NCBI GenBank assembly: GCA_002317295.1
Contig: DCIY01000033.1
Span: 1 to 27,482 of the forward strand
DNA from: Bacteroidales bacterium UBA1714
Lineage (GTDB): Bacteria > Bacteroidota > Bacteroidia > Bacteroidales > Paludibacteraceae
DNA length: 27,482 bases
Direction: 5' to 3'
Under the pieces are notes generated by a model, which searched no databases, was not told where the DNA came from, and saw only the letters and a program-made list of their open reading frames with translations. The translations under genes and the position numbers were made by a program. Of the stretch, positions 15,901 through 24,485 are shown piece after piece. The number at the start of each line of letters is the position of its first letter. The stretch's first letter is position 1.

Positions 15901-18781
15901 AAGGCGGCGGTCCGGGTGGCATGGTGCCCTTCGACGGATCAAAGTTGGACTGAATCATCTCCTGCATTATTCCTCCCATGCCCTTGGCTTTAAGGTCGCC
16001 CATGCGATTGAGTTTATACGTAAACGTGAGCATAAAGTACGTGGGTAATGTATTGGCTTTCTTATACTGCACATAGTTTTCCCCAACAGTCTGCACAATG
16101 CTCTTCTTTTGGTGCAGGATATCAAATGCCTTGAGTTGCAAAGAACCAAACGACCAACTCTTATCAATGGACGCATTCACTAAGACTTCGTTCACGTCAT
16201 CCAAATCATATCCAAAGCGAGCGGTATAGGCGCAAGAGGCCATGATATTCCAAGACTTAGGCAAATGGAAGGCAAGGTCTCCGGCAATGGTCCAATCAAA
16301 CACGTTGGTTATGTTGTCCATGGCTAACGAGTTTTGGGTTCTCGAATAGGCCATCTTGCCTTGCACACCTAAATCAACCACATCGTGCGTCAGTCTTAGT
16401 GTAAGGTCCTCGTTGACGCGTAAGTTACCGGTTTTGCTCAGGTCGCCAAGGATAAACTGTCCGGCAGCAATCGCCTGATTGATAATCTCCGAGTTCCCCT
16501 CCCTGCTGATATACGATATCTGTTGGTTGTACGACACGGCCGTGCGTGTGTTAAACTGCAGCAACTTATTGGCAAACGGAGTATTGAACATCAGGTCTCC
16601 ACTCAGATTCCATGGGATCGCTTCCGCGTTGACTGTCTGCTGATAGAGTTTACCCGTTTCGTCATAGATGGAGTTATTGACCAATGCGTCCTGAGTCACA
16701 CTACCATGCAAACCGGTCATCAGACTCCAGAATTTCTCGGCATTGAACTTCGAATACATGGCATGTAAGTTATGGCCAAACGACGGACGCAAACTCAGGT
16801 TACCCACCGTTTCATTCATGGCATTGGAGTTATTTCTTACCGGCTCCATTTGCGTCACACTCGGTTGGGTACTGCGACCATTATAATTGACCCGCGCAAA
16901 CTCTTTCTTACCAAACTTGTACTTGAGTCGTACATTCGGACTCCAGTTCCATGCATAGATAGTCGTATCACGATTAAGCACTCCTCCGTAGTAGGTTTGC
17001 GAATGGGTCTGACTGGGATTAAACTGCGCACCGACTGTCAAATCCACACTATTTTGAATATAGCGATAATTAAGGCCTACGGCCTCCTGAAAGAAATTAT
17101 TATTCAGTCGGGAGGAATACTCCGCGTTGTACTGATAAGTACTGTCGGACAGGTCCATATCATATTGGTCCTTATTGTTGTGTCTGAGGTTGGTGCCAAA
17201 AAATAACGTCGTTTCCAAAAAATGATGATTACCGGCTATCGGTTCTACCCACGAACCGCGTAAACGCATTTCCAGAGCATTGGTTTGGGTATTGGTATAT
17301 TGGTCTACCTTGGCCGAATCGCCCAGATTATCAAACGCATACGTATCGGTAAATCCTTTGGTATTGGTAAAGGTGACATTACCATTGAGCGTCAACGATC
17401 GTCCTGTTTTTTTCATCTTGTGATTATATATCACCCGCACCCTCGCACTGATATCTTCGCTGTTATTGAGTCGATCCTGGTAACCATCATTAATCAACAT
17501 TGAGTCCGTGGAATTGTGGTAGGTATATTCCTGCCGCTCCGTGCTTTGATTATTGGTATAAGAGAGGAAGGGTTGAACCAGCACCTTGTTCATGGAGTCA
17601 ATCTGATACTCCAGTTCAAATCGTCCGTTCACGTCCCATGAGTGACTCAACTTGGCAGTAGAATCGTTATTAAGATACGTAACACCATTGGAGTAACTCT
17701 GTTTGTTGGACATGGAACGGTTGTCGTTTTTGGAATGGTTAAACGACACATCGCCACCAAAAACCATATTGGTTTTGTCATCACGCTTGGTGATGTTCTT
17801 ATTCAAGTCAATATTGGTATTCACACCCACGTTCTCCGCCCAAGTCAAACCGGAGTTTTGTCCAGAGAAAGGACCACGGCCACGACCGGAACGAAAATCG
17901 TTGGTATTGTTCGCACTACCGATGATGGTCGTTTGGCTCTCACCTAATAAGATATTGGTAAAGATACTGGCATCGTAACGGAAGTCTTCCTGAAAGAACC
18001 GATTGTTGTAATTAAACCACCGGTTATCGTCCGTGACCATATCAGCACCCAAACCTCCCTTATAGTTGCCAAACACGCCTTTTTTACGATTATCTTTGAG
18101 CGTAAGATTAATGATTCGTTCCGTCTCGTCGTCCTCAAACCCCGTCATCTTGGCCATATCGGATTTTTCATCAATCACCTGCACTTTCTTAATCATCTCC
18201 GCAGGGATATTCTTGGTGGCAGACTGCACATCATCACCAAAGAACTTTTTGCCATCAATGCGTACGGAAGTAATTTTTTCCCCATTAACAGTCACATTAC
18301 CTTCTTTATCCACCTCTACTCCGTTCATTTTTTTGAGTAAGTCTTCCACCATAGCATTCTCACCCACGTTGTAGGCAGCGGTATTGTACTCTATCGTATC
18401 TCCCTTAACCACCATCTCAGCGGCTTTGCCCTTCACATCCAATACTTGCAGAAGCTGCACATCCTCTTGAAGTCTAATGGTAGGGAGACCCACATTCTGA
18501 TCCTTTACTCCCACAGATAGGAGAGATGGAAGGTATCCAACCATGGAAACCTCTAATTTGTAGTTACCCGGTTGCACATTGCCAATAAAGTACTCTCCCT
18601 GAGAATCGGTTTGAGCACCCTGAACCAGTACACTGTCTTTTCCCGAATAGGAATACAAGCAAACGGTCGCCATCTCAAGGCCATTGCCAGAAGTAGCGTC
18701 CAACACTTTACCATGTACAATATACTGGGCACTCATGGGGAGACTCAGCATCATCCATAAAAAAAACATCAAGCGTCGCAT
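15890..18781 (-). CDS. Outer-membrane beta-barrel protein with carboxypeptidase-regulatory-like domain (TonB-receptor-like)
   Basis: 963 residues from ATG 18781, with signal peptide MRRLMFFLWMMLSLPMSAQ. A CarboxypepD_reg-like domain (about 20-105, IVHGKVLDATSGNGLEMATV) is followed by a plug-like region (about 135-220, MNGVEVDKEGNVTVNG, RIDGKKFFGDD). A long barrel of the outer-membrane beta-barrel family then runs to a Pro-rich end (PPGPPPFMR). Relatives are TonB-dependent-receptor-like and their cargo is mostly unknown. No SusD partner is present. The TTG at 18811 gives a longer but unlikely start. The chosen ATG lies in the loop of an 11-bp hairpin. No consensus promoter was found, so it may be co-transcribed with the acyltransferase gene 45 bases upstream. 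Confidence 0.85.
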   Translation of the reverse strand: MRRLMFFLWMMLSLPMSAQYIVHGKVLDATSGNGLEMATVCLYSYSGKDSVLVQGAQTDSQGEYFIGNVQPGNYKLEVSMVGYLPSLLSVGVKDQNVGLPTIRLQEDVQLLQVLDVKGKAAEMVVKGDTIEYNTAAYNVGENAMVEDLLKKMNGVEVDKEGNVTVNGEKITSVRIDGKKFFGDDVQSATKNIPAEMIKKVQVIDEKSDMAKMTGFEDDETERIINLTLKDNRKKGVFGNYKGGLGADMVTDDNRWFNYNNRFFQEDFRYDASIFTNILLGESQTTIIGSANNTNDFRSGRGRGPFSGQNSGLTWAENVGVNTNIDLNKNITKRDDKTNMVFGGDVSFNHSKNDNRSMSNKQSYSNGVTYLNNDSTAKLSHSWDVNGRFELEYQIDSMNKVLVQPFLSYTNNQSTERQEYTYHNSTDSMLINDGYQDRLNNSEDISARVRVIYNHKMKKTGRSLTLNGNVTFTNTKGFTDTYAFDNLGDSAKVDQYTNTQTNALEMRLRGSWVEPIAGNHHFLETTLFFGTNLRHNNKDQYDMDLSDSTYQYNAEYSSRLNNNFFQEAVGLNYRYIQNSVDLTVGAQFNPSQTHSQTYYGGVLNRDTTIYAWNWSPNVRLKYKFGKKEFARVNYNGRSTQPSVTQMEPVRNNSNAMNETVGNLSLRPSFGHNLHAMYSKFNAEKFWSLMTGLHGSVTQDALVNNSIYDETGKLYQQTVNAEAIPWNLSGDLMFNTPFANKLLQFNTRTAVSYNQQISYISREGNSEIINQAIAAGQFILGDLSKTGNLRVNEDLTLRLTHDVVDLGVQGKMAYSRTQNSLAMDNITNVFDWTIAGDLAFHLPKSWNIMASCAYTARFGYDLDDVNEVLVNASIDKSWSFGSLQLKAFDILHQKKSIVQTVGENYVQYKKANTLPTYFMLTFTYKLNRMGDLKAKGMGGIMQEMIQSNFDPSKGTMPPGPPPFMR

Positions 18782-18795
18782 ACAACGCTTGATGT
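18766..18795 (-). promoter_or_regulatory. Hairpin enclosing the start codon of the outer-membrane protein gene
   Basis: Arms 18766-18776 and 18785-18795 (ACATCAAGCGT/ACGCTTGATGT) are perfect over 11 bp, with an 8-base loop. In the minus-strand mRNA the loop contains the ATG at 18781. A translational control role is inferred. Confidence 0.55.
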
Positions 18796-18825
18796 ACAAA
18801 AAATGTGCCAATATAATGGTCCTTT

Positions 18826-20013
18826 TTATATTTTAATATAAATCTTCTTTTTGTATAGCGGATAAGCAATCAGCCACATCACCATAACAAGCGACAGCGC
18901 GCAAATCAGACTGCCCCAATTGTAACCCAACAACGGTTGCATACACAATTTATACCACGCTCCCCATACGCTGTAAGTTGTACCAGCTACATCAAACTTA
19001 ATCACACCCATCACCGTAACCAAGATGGCGGACAAGCAGAAGATAAACAACGGGTTGACACCAAAGCACTCAAAGAAGACACACCAGCGTTTGTGGCCAT
19101 TGATATCAATAATCCAAGTCAGCAGAGCAAGCACCAAACCGGCTAAACCGCAGGTTACCAACGCAAAACTGGCCGACCACATGGATTTGTTGATTGGATA
19201 AGCGTAGTCCAGCAGAAAACCGGCAATCAGGATAATCGAAGAGAAAATGAATATACGATTGATGCGAGTCCAGTTGTCGGGTTCTTCACCTTTGACATAA
19301 GTGCCACGCAAACCGTCCTTGCAGTAAAGCAACATACCGACGCATGCACCAATTAAGCAGTGTGCAATGGATGGAATAGTACTCAGCAGGCCTTCGGGAT
19401 CAAACGGAAGACCATCTTTATGGTACATATGGTTATCCCCCAACACGGCCAAATCCACACGGGATAGGATGTTCTCCGGATTGAGTTCAAAACTATGGGT
19501 CACCGAGATAATCACACAGTAGATCACCAGCAACGCAGCAATCACGTAGGGCAAACGTTTAGGCTTAAATATCAGCATGAGCAATGCCGCACAGGCACTT
19601 ACAATACCCAGACGTGGAAAGACGCCCAAGATACGGAAGTGAGGATACCAATCCGTCCATATACTATATACAAACGGATCGCCCGCGCATATATGGCGCA
19701 GGAAATGGCCAAACCAACCTAAAGCCCAACCGATGAGCACAATGAGTGCACCACGATAAATGGCATGCCAGGCGGTCTTGGCAGTCAATTGAAAATCGTA
19801 CTTACGATAGGAGATGTACATGGCCACGCCCATGCAGAACATAAAAAATGGGAAAACCAAATCGGTCGGAGTCAGTCCATCCCAAAAGGCATGACGAAGC
19901 GGAGCAAAAATGTGACCCCACGAACCGGGGTTATTCACGGTAATCATTCCGGCGATGGTAATTCCACGCAGAACGTCCAAGGACAAAAGACGAGAAGATG
20001 AAGTATTAGACAT
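18826..20013 (-). CDS. DUF5009/HGSNAT-like membrane acyltransferase
   Basis: 395 residues with about ten hydrophobic segments. It opens with SRLLSLDVLRGITIAGMITVNN and continues GSWGHIFAPLRHAFWDGLTPTDLVFPFFMF. This is the signature of the COG4299 family (DUF5009), related to heparan-alpha-glucosaminide N-acetyltransferase, which moves acetyl groups across a membrane onto amino sugars. In gut Bacteroidales such genes often accompany glycan use or cell-wall recycling, but no glycoside hydrolase operon is seen here. It precedes the outer-membrane protein gene by 45 bases. No TAnnTTTG promoter is visible; the upstream 70 bases hold mini-hairpins and heptamers. Confidence 0.85.
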   Translation of the reverse strand: MSNTSSSRLLSLDVLRGITIAGMITVNNPGSWGHIFAPLRHAFWDGLTPTDLVFPFFMFCMGVAMYISYRKYDFQLTAKTAWHAIYRGALIVLIGWALGWFGHFLRHICAGDPFVYSIWTDWYPHFRILGVFPRLGIVSACAALLMLIFKPKRLPYVIAALLVIYCVIISVTHSFELNPENILSRVDLAVLGDNHMYHKDGLPFDPEGLLSTIPSIAHCLIGACVGMLLYCKDGLRGTYVKGEEPDNWTRINRIFIFSSIILIAGFLLDYAYPINKSMWSASFALVTCGLAGLVLALLTWIIDINGHKRWCVFFECFGVNPLFIFCLSAILVTVMGVIKFDVAGTTYSVWGAWYKLCMQPLLGYNWGSLICALSLVMVMWLIAYPLYKKKIYIKI

Positions 20014-20025
20014 TGGTGATTGAAC

Positions 20026-20071
20026 GGACTAAAGTCCTATTGATGATTGATGATTGATCGGGCTAAAGCCC
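20026..20071. repeat. Mini-hairpins and TTGATGA heptamers upstream of the acyltransferase gene
   Basis: Two near-identical 12-base hairpins, GGACTAAAGTCC (20026-20037) and GGGCTAAAGCCC (20060-20071), flank two and a half TTGATGA heptamers (20040-20058). This is the same design as between rho and aroQ and between rpsB and tsf. Confidence 0.8.
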
Positions 20072-20081
20072 TCAATGATGG

Positions 20082-20127
20082 AATGATAAAAAATAACCCG
20101 CACGAAGACGGGTTATTTTTTATCATT
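20082..20127. terminator. Bidirectional terminator after tsf
   Basis: Perfect 19-bp inverted repeat (20082-20100 and 20109-20127) with an 8-base loop. The core AATAACCCG/CGGGTTATT is followed on either strand by a U-rich tract. It starts 6 bases past the tsf stop and ends the ribosomal-protein operon. Confidence 0.9.
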
Positions 20128-20133
20128 ACGTGA

Positions 20134-21123
20134 TTACTCCTGATTGAGCGTGATACGCTTGAAGTCAATAATATTCACATTGGCTTTTTTCAGGATATCC
20201 TTAACCAACTCCTTGGACTCGGACATGATATACTGTTGTTCTACCAGTGTGGACTCTTTGAGGAACTTAGCCAAACGGCCTTGAGCAATCATCTCAATCT
20301 TCTTCATATTGAGATTAGCCTCAGCCTGTGCAGGAACGTTGGCACGGATATCGCGAGCGATTTGTGCTGTTTCAGGGGTTAACCAACCCTTGGCCATATT
20401 GCTCTCAATATGGTCATCGCTATCAGCGTGAGCAGGATTGAGTCCTGCCTTGCGCAGTTCGTTCTCAATGGCCTTATTGATTTCATCCTGTTTGGTCTTA
20501 TCTATAGCGATAGCCAACTCACGATCTTTAACTTCCTGAGCTACGTGATCAGCGTCCAGCGCTACAGGAGACATGGAAGCCACCTGCATATTCACACCAT
20601 GAACGGTATCGTGATCTGCCTCAGCAGCGTCAGCGGCAACAAGGGAAGAGAGCTTATTTCCCAGGTGGTTATAAGCATCTACCTTGGGAGCAGCGATAAA
20701 GGCATAGTCGCTCAACTCCATTTTTTCACCAGTCACACCACTACGCTCGGTCACCAATGCCTCTACAGTCAGATCACCAGCCTTAAGGGCCTTGAGAGCA
20801 GCGAGATCAGCAGGTTTGTTCTCCATAGCAATGTCAAGAATCTTCTTGACCATCCCTACAAAGTCAGCATTCTTAGCCACAAAGTCGGTTTCGCACTTAA
20901 CGGCTACAATGCAACCAAAACCATTTTCAGCTTTCGCCAGCACGCAACCTTCAGAAGCCTCACGATCACTACGCTTGGCAGCAATGGCCTGACCACGTTT
21001 GCGGAGCAGATCTTTTGCTTGTTCAAAATCGCCATTGGCTTCTTCCAAAGCCTTCTTGACGTCCATCATACCTGCGCCAGTCATGTCACGCAGTTTTTTA
21101 ATATCAGCTAATGTAACAGCCAT
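20134..21123 (-). CDS. tsf: Translation elongation factor Ts
   Basis: 329 residues. It is the nucleotide exchange factor of EF-Tu. The N-terminal UBA-like part (ADIKKLRDMTGAGMMDVKKAL) and the TDFVAKN motif (79-85) are diagnostic. It is longer than the E. coli protein (283), with added sequence in the C-terminal half, which is common in Bacteroidales. It follows rpsB with a 49-base gap holding a mini-hairpin and is the last gene before a strong terminator. Confidence 0.97.
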   Translation of the reverse strand: MAVTLADIKKLRDMTGAGMMDVKKALEEANGDFEQAKDLLRKRGQAIAAKRSDREASEGCVLAKAENGFGCIVAVKCETDFVAKNADFVGMVKKILDIAMENKPADLAALKALKAGDLTVEALVTERSGVTGEKMELSDYAFIAAPKVDAYNHLGNKLSSLVAADAAEADHDTVHGVNMQVASMSPVALDADHVAQEVKDRELAIAIDKTKQDEINKAIENELRKAGLNPAHADSDDHIESNMAKGWLTPETAQIARDIRANVPAQAEANLNMKKIEMIAQGRLAKFLKESTLVEQQYIMSESKELVKDILKKANVNIIDFKRITLNQE

Positions 21124-21143
21124 AATTCTATTGTTGATTGTTC

Positions 21144-21175
21144 GCCCTAAAAGGGCTATTTATGATTGATGATTA
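21144..21175. repeat. Mini-hairpin and ATGATTG heptamers between rpsB and tsf
   Basis: A GCCCT-AAA-AGGGC hairpin (21144-21156) is followed by two heptamers, ATGATTG and ATGATTA (21162-21175). The last heptamer overlaps the rpsB stop codon (21173-21175), just as an AGTTTAG copy overlaps the rho stop. It may reduce tsf expression relative to rpsB or affect mRNA stability; that is inference. Confidence 0.75.
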
Positions 21176-22018
21176 TTCGGCAACCTTTTCGGCGTCATCT
21201 GCGCTGGCTACTTTCTCTGCTTCCTCTTTGGGAGCAGCTTTGCGTACGCGTTGGCGACGCTCTTTGGATGCAGGAGCTTCCTCCTTTACTTCCTCTTCCT
21301 GTTGCTCAGCGGCTTCTTCGTCAGCCTTCTCTACCTTACGCTCTTCCAAACCCTCTTTGATAGCGTCACATACTGCGTTCAAAATCACTTCGATGGACTT
21401 GGTAGCATCGTCGTTGGCAGGAATGACAAAATCAATATTGTTCGGATTGGAGTTGGTATCTACAATACCGAATACCGGAATACCCAGACGGTTGGCCTCA
21501 GCCACAGCAATATGCTCTTTCATCACGTCTACCACGAAGATAGCGCTCGGAAGACGGGTCAAATCAACAATACTGCCCAAGTTCTTCTCCAGCTTCTCAC
21601 GCTGACGGGTGATTTGCAGTTTCTCACGCTTGGAGATATTGTCAAACGTACCATCGGTCATCATCTTGTCAATGTTCGACATTTTCTTCACAGCCTTACG
21701 GATGGTGGGGAAGTTGGTGAGCATACCACCGGCCCAACGCTCCGTAATATAAGGCATGCCTACTTCCTGAGCCTTGGCAGCCACAACCTCCTGACCCTGC
21801 TTCTTGGTAGCTACGAACAGCACCTTACGACCGGATCTTGCGATGTTCTTGAGAGCCTCAGCAGCCTCATCAATCTTAATCGCAGTTTTGTTTAAGTCAA
21901 TGATGTGAATACCATTGCGCTCCATATAAATATAAGGAGCCATGGCAGGATTCCATTTGCGCTTCAGGTGACCAAAATGGCAGCCAGCCTCAAGCAGTTG
22001 ATCAAAATTAGTTCTCAT
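21173..22018 (-). CDS. rpsB: 30S ribosomal protein S2
   Basis: 281 residues. The N-terminal LLEAGCHFGHLKRKWNPAMAPYIY and the central ERWAGGMLTNFPTIRKAV are diagnostic. A Glu/Lys/Ala-rich C-terminal extension of about 55 residues (from EERKVEKADEEAAEQ onward) goes beyond the E. coli length and is typical of the phylum. In Bacteroidota S2 has been implicated, with S21 and S18, in holding back the anti-Shine-Dalgarno region. It follows rpsI after a 168-base gap. Confidence 0.97.
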   Translation of the reverse strand: MRTNFDQLLEAGCHFGHLKRKWNPAMAPYIYMERNGIHIIDLNKTAIKIDEAAEALKNIARSGRKVLFVATKKQGQEVVAAKAQEVGMPYITERWAGGMLTNFPTIRKAVKKMSNIDKMMTDGTFDNISKREKLQITRQREKLEKNLGSIVDLTRLPSAIFVVDVMKEHIAVAEANRLGIPVFGIVDTNSNPNNIDFVIPANDDATKSIEVILNAVCDAIKEGLEERKVEKADEEAAEQQEEEVKEEAPASKERRQRVRKAAPKEEAEKVASADDAEKVAE

Positions 22019-22145
22019 TTTGATAAAATAATTAGTTTAATTGATTTATAATAATAAATAATCCTTATACTTTGTTGTAATACAGCCACCAGCCTCCTTA
22101 ACAGAAACCGGCAGGCGCACAAAGCCACCTTGGTATCAACAAAGC

Positions 22146-22180
22146 ATTCTGGCAGTATGCTTGAACACATCTGCCAGAAT
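22146..22180 (-). promoter_or_regulatory. Hairpin in the rpsI-rpsB intergenic region
   Basis: A 10-bp perfect stem, ATTCTGGCAG/CTGCCAGAAT (22146-22155 and 22171-22180), with a 15-base loop starts 6 bases past the rpsI stop. No U-run follows, so it is more likely a processing, stability or partial attenuation element than a full terminator. The remaining gap to rpsB (22019-22145) has no promoter match. Confidence 0.55.
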
Positions 22181-22186
22181 TGGATA

Positions 22187-22579
22187 TTAACGCTTACTGA
22201 ACTGGAAGTGCTTACGAGCCTTCGGTTGACCCGGTTTCTTACGCTCTACCTCACGAGCATCGCGAGTCATAAAGCCTTCTGCCTTAAGTGCAGGTTTGTC
22301 TTCCGGATTGATCTTTACCAAAGCACGAGCGATAGCCAAACGCAAAGCCTCTGCCTGGCCCTTGATACCGCCACCTTCCAAATTGACTTTGATATCGTAT
22401 TTTGCTTCAACACCTAATTTGGTGAGAGGTTGCTTAACCACGAACTGAAGCAGAGAACTCGAGAAATATACGTCCAGAGGGCGGTTGTTGATCATGATTT
22501 GACCAGCGCCTTCATTTACGTAAACACGTGCAACTGCAGCTTTACGACGACCTAATGCATTTACTGTTTCCATACTCAA
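22187..22579 (-). CDS. rpsI: 30S ribosomal protein S9
   Basis: 130 residues. The start METVNALGRRKAAVARVYV, the central GGGIKGQAEALRLAIARAL and the basic end terminating in FSKR are diagnostic; the C-terminal tail reaches the P-site tRNA in the ribosome. It starts five bases after the rplM stop and is translationally linked to it. Confidence 0.97.
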   Translation of the reverse strand: MSMETVNALGRRKAAVARVYVNEGAGQIMINNRPLDVYFSSSLLQFVVKQPLTKLGVEAKYDIKVNLEGGGIKGQAEALRLAIARALVKINPEDKPALKAEGFMTRDAREVERKKPGQPKARKHFQFSKR

Positions 22580-22584
22580 TTCGA

Positions 22585-23040
22585 TTATTTAAGGATATTA
22601 ATGTCAATTTGTTTGGGTTGTTGAGCCTGCATATTGTGCTCTGCACCTTCGAACACGTAGAGATTGGTAATCAGCTTCGAACCAAGACGATTCTTGGGAA
22701 GCATACCCTTCACTACTTTCTTAATCAGATGCTCTGCACCCTTGGCCATCAAGTCAGCCGGAGTAAACTCGCGCTGACCACCGGGATAACCCGTATAGCG
22801 AATGTAGGTGTAGTTGTTCATCTTGTTACCAGACATCTGCACCTTCGATGCATTGATGATAATAACGTTGTCACCGCAGTCCACATTGGGAGTGAAACTC
22901 GGTTTGTACTTGCCACGAAGCAATTTAGCTACCTTCGTGCACATACGGCCCAGAATTTGGCCCTCAGCATCAACAACAACCCACTCCTTCTGAGCGGTTG
23001 CCTTGTTCGTCGACACTGTCTTGTAAGATAAAGTATCCAT
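22585..23040 (-). CDS. rplM: 50S ribosomal protein L13
   Basis: 151 residues. WVVVDAEGQILGRMCTKVAKLLRGK and the central DNVIIINASKVQMSGNKMNNYTYIRYTGYPGG are diagnostic. It is the first gene of the rplM-rpsI-rpsB-tsf operon. A ~100-base structured leader runs from the promoter at 23143-23174 to the ATG and may be the target of feedback control. Confidence 0.97.
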   Translation of the reverse strand: MDTLSYKTVSTNKATAQKEWVVVDAEGQILGRMCTKVAKLLRGKYKPSFTPNVDCGDNVIIINASKVQMSGNKMNNYTYIRYTGYPGGQREFTPADLMAKGAEHLIKKVVKGMLPKNRLGSKLITNLYVFEGAEHNMQAQQPKQIDINILK

Positions 23041-23061
23041 TGTTTAATTAATGTTATTAGA

Positions 23062-23111
23062 CCAAGTCGACAGACATCATTTACATCCTTCCGGATCACT
23101 GCCCAACTTGG
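23062..23111 (-). promoter_or_regulatory. Candidate ribosomal-protein (L13) mRNA leader structure
   Basis: In the minus-strand transcript, CCAAGTTGGGCAG (23099-23111) pairs with CTGTCGACTTGG (23062-23073), with two wobble pairs and one bulged G. An ATCC-GGAA-GGAT hairpin (23085-23096) sits inside. The element occupies the middle of the rplM leader, 22 bases before the start codon. Autoregulatory leaders upstream of L13 genes are known in several bacterial groups. I cannot test whether this matches a described family. Confidence 0.5.
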
Positions 23112-23142
23112 CGTTGTTAATATTTTTGCTCAAAAAAGCGTG

Positions 23143-23174
23143 CAAAATTACAACAAATTTTTGATATACACAAA
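23143..23174 (-). promoter_or_regulatory. Promoter of the rplM-rpsI-rpsB-tsf operon
   Basis: On the minus strand TTTG (23171-23174), a 20-base spacer and TAATTTTG (23143-23150). The predicted start near 23139 leaves a ~98-base leader. It is the only consensus promoter seen between here and the tsf terminator. Confidence 0.85.
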
Positions 23175-23210
23175 TTTTTCGTGCATTTTCTGCATTTTTT
23201 TTTGTAAACC

Positions 23211-24416
23211 CTACAAATCCATCTTCAAAAATTCTCGTAAATGGAGATGTGTAATACCCTGGTCATCACTCCTGCTGATAAGTGGGGAGGTGGATATAAC
23301 AAACTTAGGATAGTCGTCGGGAATAAGCCGTAGATTGCCAAATTCACGTTTGCGAGTCTCTTCACCCGAAATGATGTACGCTACCTGAACATAGATTTTC
23401 TTCCATGGTTTGGTACAAACGAAATCAATCTCACCGGCACGCAATTGCCCCACTTTAATGTCATAGCCCATCCTCATCAGATGCTGGTAGACCACATTTT
23501 CTATTACCTTCTCTATATCTTTGTCTCGTTCGCCGCCAGCGACAAAGTTTCGCAAACCAACATCTGTAAAATAGCATTTATCATTCGATTCCAGCAACCT
23601 TTTGCCGTGGATATCATAACGTCCTACCGAGCATGTCAAATAAGCTTCATGAAAATAGGACATATAACTGAGCACGACATTAGTTGACACTTCTTGACCT
23701 TGCGATTTCATATATTTGGCAATACTATTGGCCGAATTCAATTTGCCAACCGTATCCGACATAAAAGAAATTAAGTTGCGGAGAAATGAGATATTTCGGA
23801 TGGTATGGCGCTCAATAATATCCTTTAGCATAATGGTATTAAAGACTCCCGACAGGTAATCATTAACCATTTCCTCATGATCCAGCCCAATGTTTCTCAG
23901 GCCAGGTAGACCACCATAAGTCAAATACAACCACAGACTGTTGTCATCATCCTTTAATTCATGAAACTCTAAAAATTCCAGATAACTCAGCCCCTGAATG
24001 TATATCTCTTTGTATCGGCCACCCAAAAGCGTACTGAGTTCACCAGATAGCATTTTGGAATTGGACCCAGTGATGATAATATCCGTATCTTCTTCCGTAC
24101 GGAAACTTCTTACGGAACGTTCCCAACCCTCAATATCTTGAATTTCATCAATTAGGATATAGTTATGATAGTCTTTTAGAAAATGTTCATCGAGATAGGT
24201 ATTCAGTTGTTCGTGATTTTGAATAAAATTAAATGCTTTCTTCTCTTTATCAATATAGATAATATTCGCACGTGGGTCATCTTTGTGACGAGCAATAAAA
24301 TCCTTCATTACAAAGCTTTTACCAATTCTACGCTGCCCAACAAGGACTATGATTTGTTCCTTGCCTAACCAATCATCTATGCACTTAGCATACTCTTGTC
24401 GTGAAATAATATTCAT
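23211..24416 (-). CDS. AAA_14/DUF4143 family ATPase
   Basis: 401 residues. The N-terminal P-loop ATPase has Walker A GQRRIGKS (27-34), Walker B YILIDEIQ (85-92) and a sensor-like TGSNS (116-120), followed by the GGRYKEIYIQGLSYLEFLEF stretch typical of AAA_14. The C-terminal DUF4143 domain has a PD-(D/E)XK-like core, with GEIDFV (D331) then IYVQV (Q344), but the usual lysine after the second acidic/Gln position is absent, so nuclease activity is doubtful. Such proteins are abundant in Bacteroidota, often as stand-alone accessory genes, with unclear function. It is a single-gene unit behind an rRNA-like promoter. The ~65-base leader is very AT-rich. Confidence 0.85.
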   Translation of the reverse strand: MNIISRQEYAKCIDDWLGKEQIIVLVGQRRIGKSFVMKDFIARHKDDPRANIIYIDKEKKAFNFIQNHEQLNTYLDEHFLKDYHNYILIDEIQDIEGWERSVRSFRTEEDTDIIITGSNSKMLSGELSTLLGGRYKEIYIQGLSYLEFLEFHELKDDDNSLWLYLTYGGLPGLRNIGLDHEEMVNDYLSGVFNTIMLKDIIERHTIRNISFLRNLISFMSDTVGKLNSANSIAKYMKSQGQEVSTNVVLSYMSYFHEAYLTCSVGRYDIHGKRLLESNDKCYFTDVGLRNFVAGGERDKDIEKVIENVVYQHLMRMGYDIKVGQLRAGEIDFVCTKPWKKIYVQVAYIISGEETRKREFGNLRLIPDDYPKFVISTSPLISRSDDQGITHLHLREFLKMDL

Positions 24417-24485
24417 AGTATTTTATATGAACTATAAAAATAACATTTATGTTGGTTTTGTTATTTATAAATGATAAAATCGGTG

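Noticed and set aside
20410..21111. 233-residue plus-strand frame opposite tsf
   Set aside because: It is the antisense shadow of a clear EF-Ts gene and has no features of its own; the same applies to the 214-residue frame opposite rpsB and the 167-residue frame opposite rplM.
23211..24416. Defence-system ATPase or nuclease
   Set aside because: There is no partner gene, restriction or toxin module nearby, and the nuclease-like core lacks the expected lysine.
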